Source: Wolfiporia cocos (lineage: Eukaryota > Basidiomycota > Agaricomycetes > Polyporales > Phaeolaceae). From it: a DNA stretch of 64,000 bases. Location of the stretch: the NCBI GenBank assembly GCA_029448655.1, contig JACCLO010000012.1, positions 2,356,001-2,420,000 of the forward strand. The letters run 5' to 3'. The notes under the pieces were generated by a model. That model was not told where the DNA came from, did no database searches, and saw only the letters and a program-made list of their open reading frames with translations. This document shows, piece after piece, positions 63,926 through 64,000 of the stretch. The stretch's first letter is position 1; each line of letters opens with the position of its first letter. The translations under genes and the position numbers were made by a program.

Positions 63926-64000
63926 GCTGGTTAGATGAGCACTATCTGTTGCCGTTGAACGATGACCCACTGTACAGCTATATATTCAGTGGGCGCTAAG

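Overview
The window looks like the genome of a filamentous basidiomycete (Agaricomycete). Genes are split by many ~37-60-nt GT-AG introns, and the content is typical of mushrooms and polypores: multi-exon P450s, a Tri5-type terpene synthase, a short F-box protein, a Gpa-type G-alpha and chromodomain Ty3/gypsy retrotransposons. No bacterial gene is present.

Left part (1-29555): a nested stack of LTR retrotransposons. Copy 1 (1-4482, +) is the 3' part of a chromovirus with one in-frame stop. Element A (5001-23824, -) is a full-length relative, about 8.45 kb without its insertions, with 5-bp target duplications CTATA. It encodes Gag, PR-dUTPase, RT-RH-IN-chromodomain and a zinc-knuckle ORF3, each successive ORF lying in the -1 frame of the one before. 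A solo LTR (5995-6701, duplication GAAGG) splits ORF3. A second complete chromovirus, element B (11431-21090, +, duplication CTGAG), has landed inside the catalytic Asp-Ser-Gly codons of element A's protease. B has LTRs that are identical by eye and intact ORFs: an extra ORF0, Gag, and Pol with a dUTPase at its very C-terminus. Both A and B carry self-priming-type primer binding sites and -1 frameshift signals at the end of gag. A, and probably copy 1, lie inside an older, largely non-coding LTR element (C), whose 3' LTR (28618-29555) cuts off the end of an F-box gene.

Right part (29556-64000): gene-bearing but full of relics. It holds three apparently functional related P450s (35074-37177 +, 37588-39725 -, 61820-63925 -) and three decayed ones (~33055 +, ~50110 -, ~59720 +). 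It also holds an APC-family amino-acid/GABA permease (43722-46154 -), a Tri5-type sesquiterpene-synthase-like gene (47916-49003 -) and a G-alpha subunit (54814-56166 -) in a GC-rich stretch. The convergent pair P450-1/P450-2 and the convergent pair psi-P450/P450-3 look like an inverted duplication. Terpene synthase plus P450s plus transporter may be the remains of a terpenoid cluster; that is inference. Small non-coding structures include a MITE-like nested palindrome, two long hairpins, a G-quadruplex motif and a pol III A/B-box pair.
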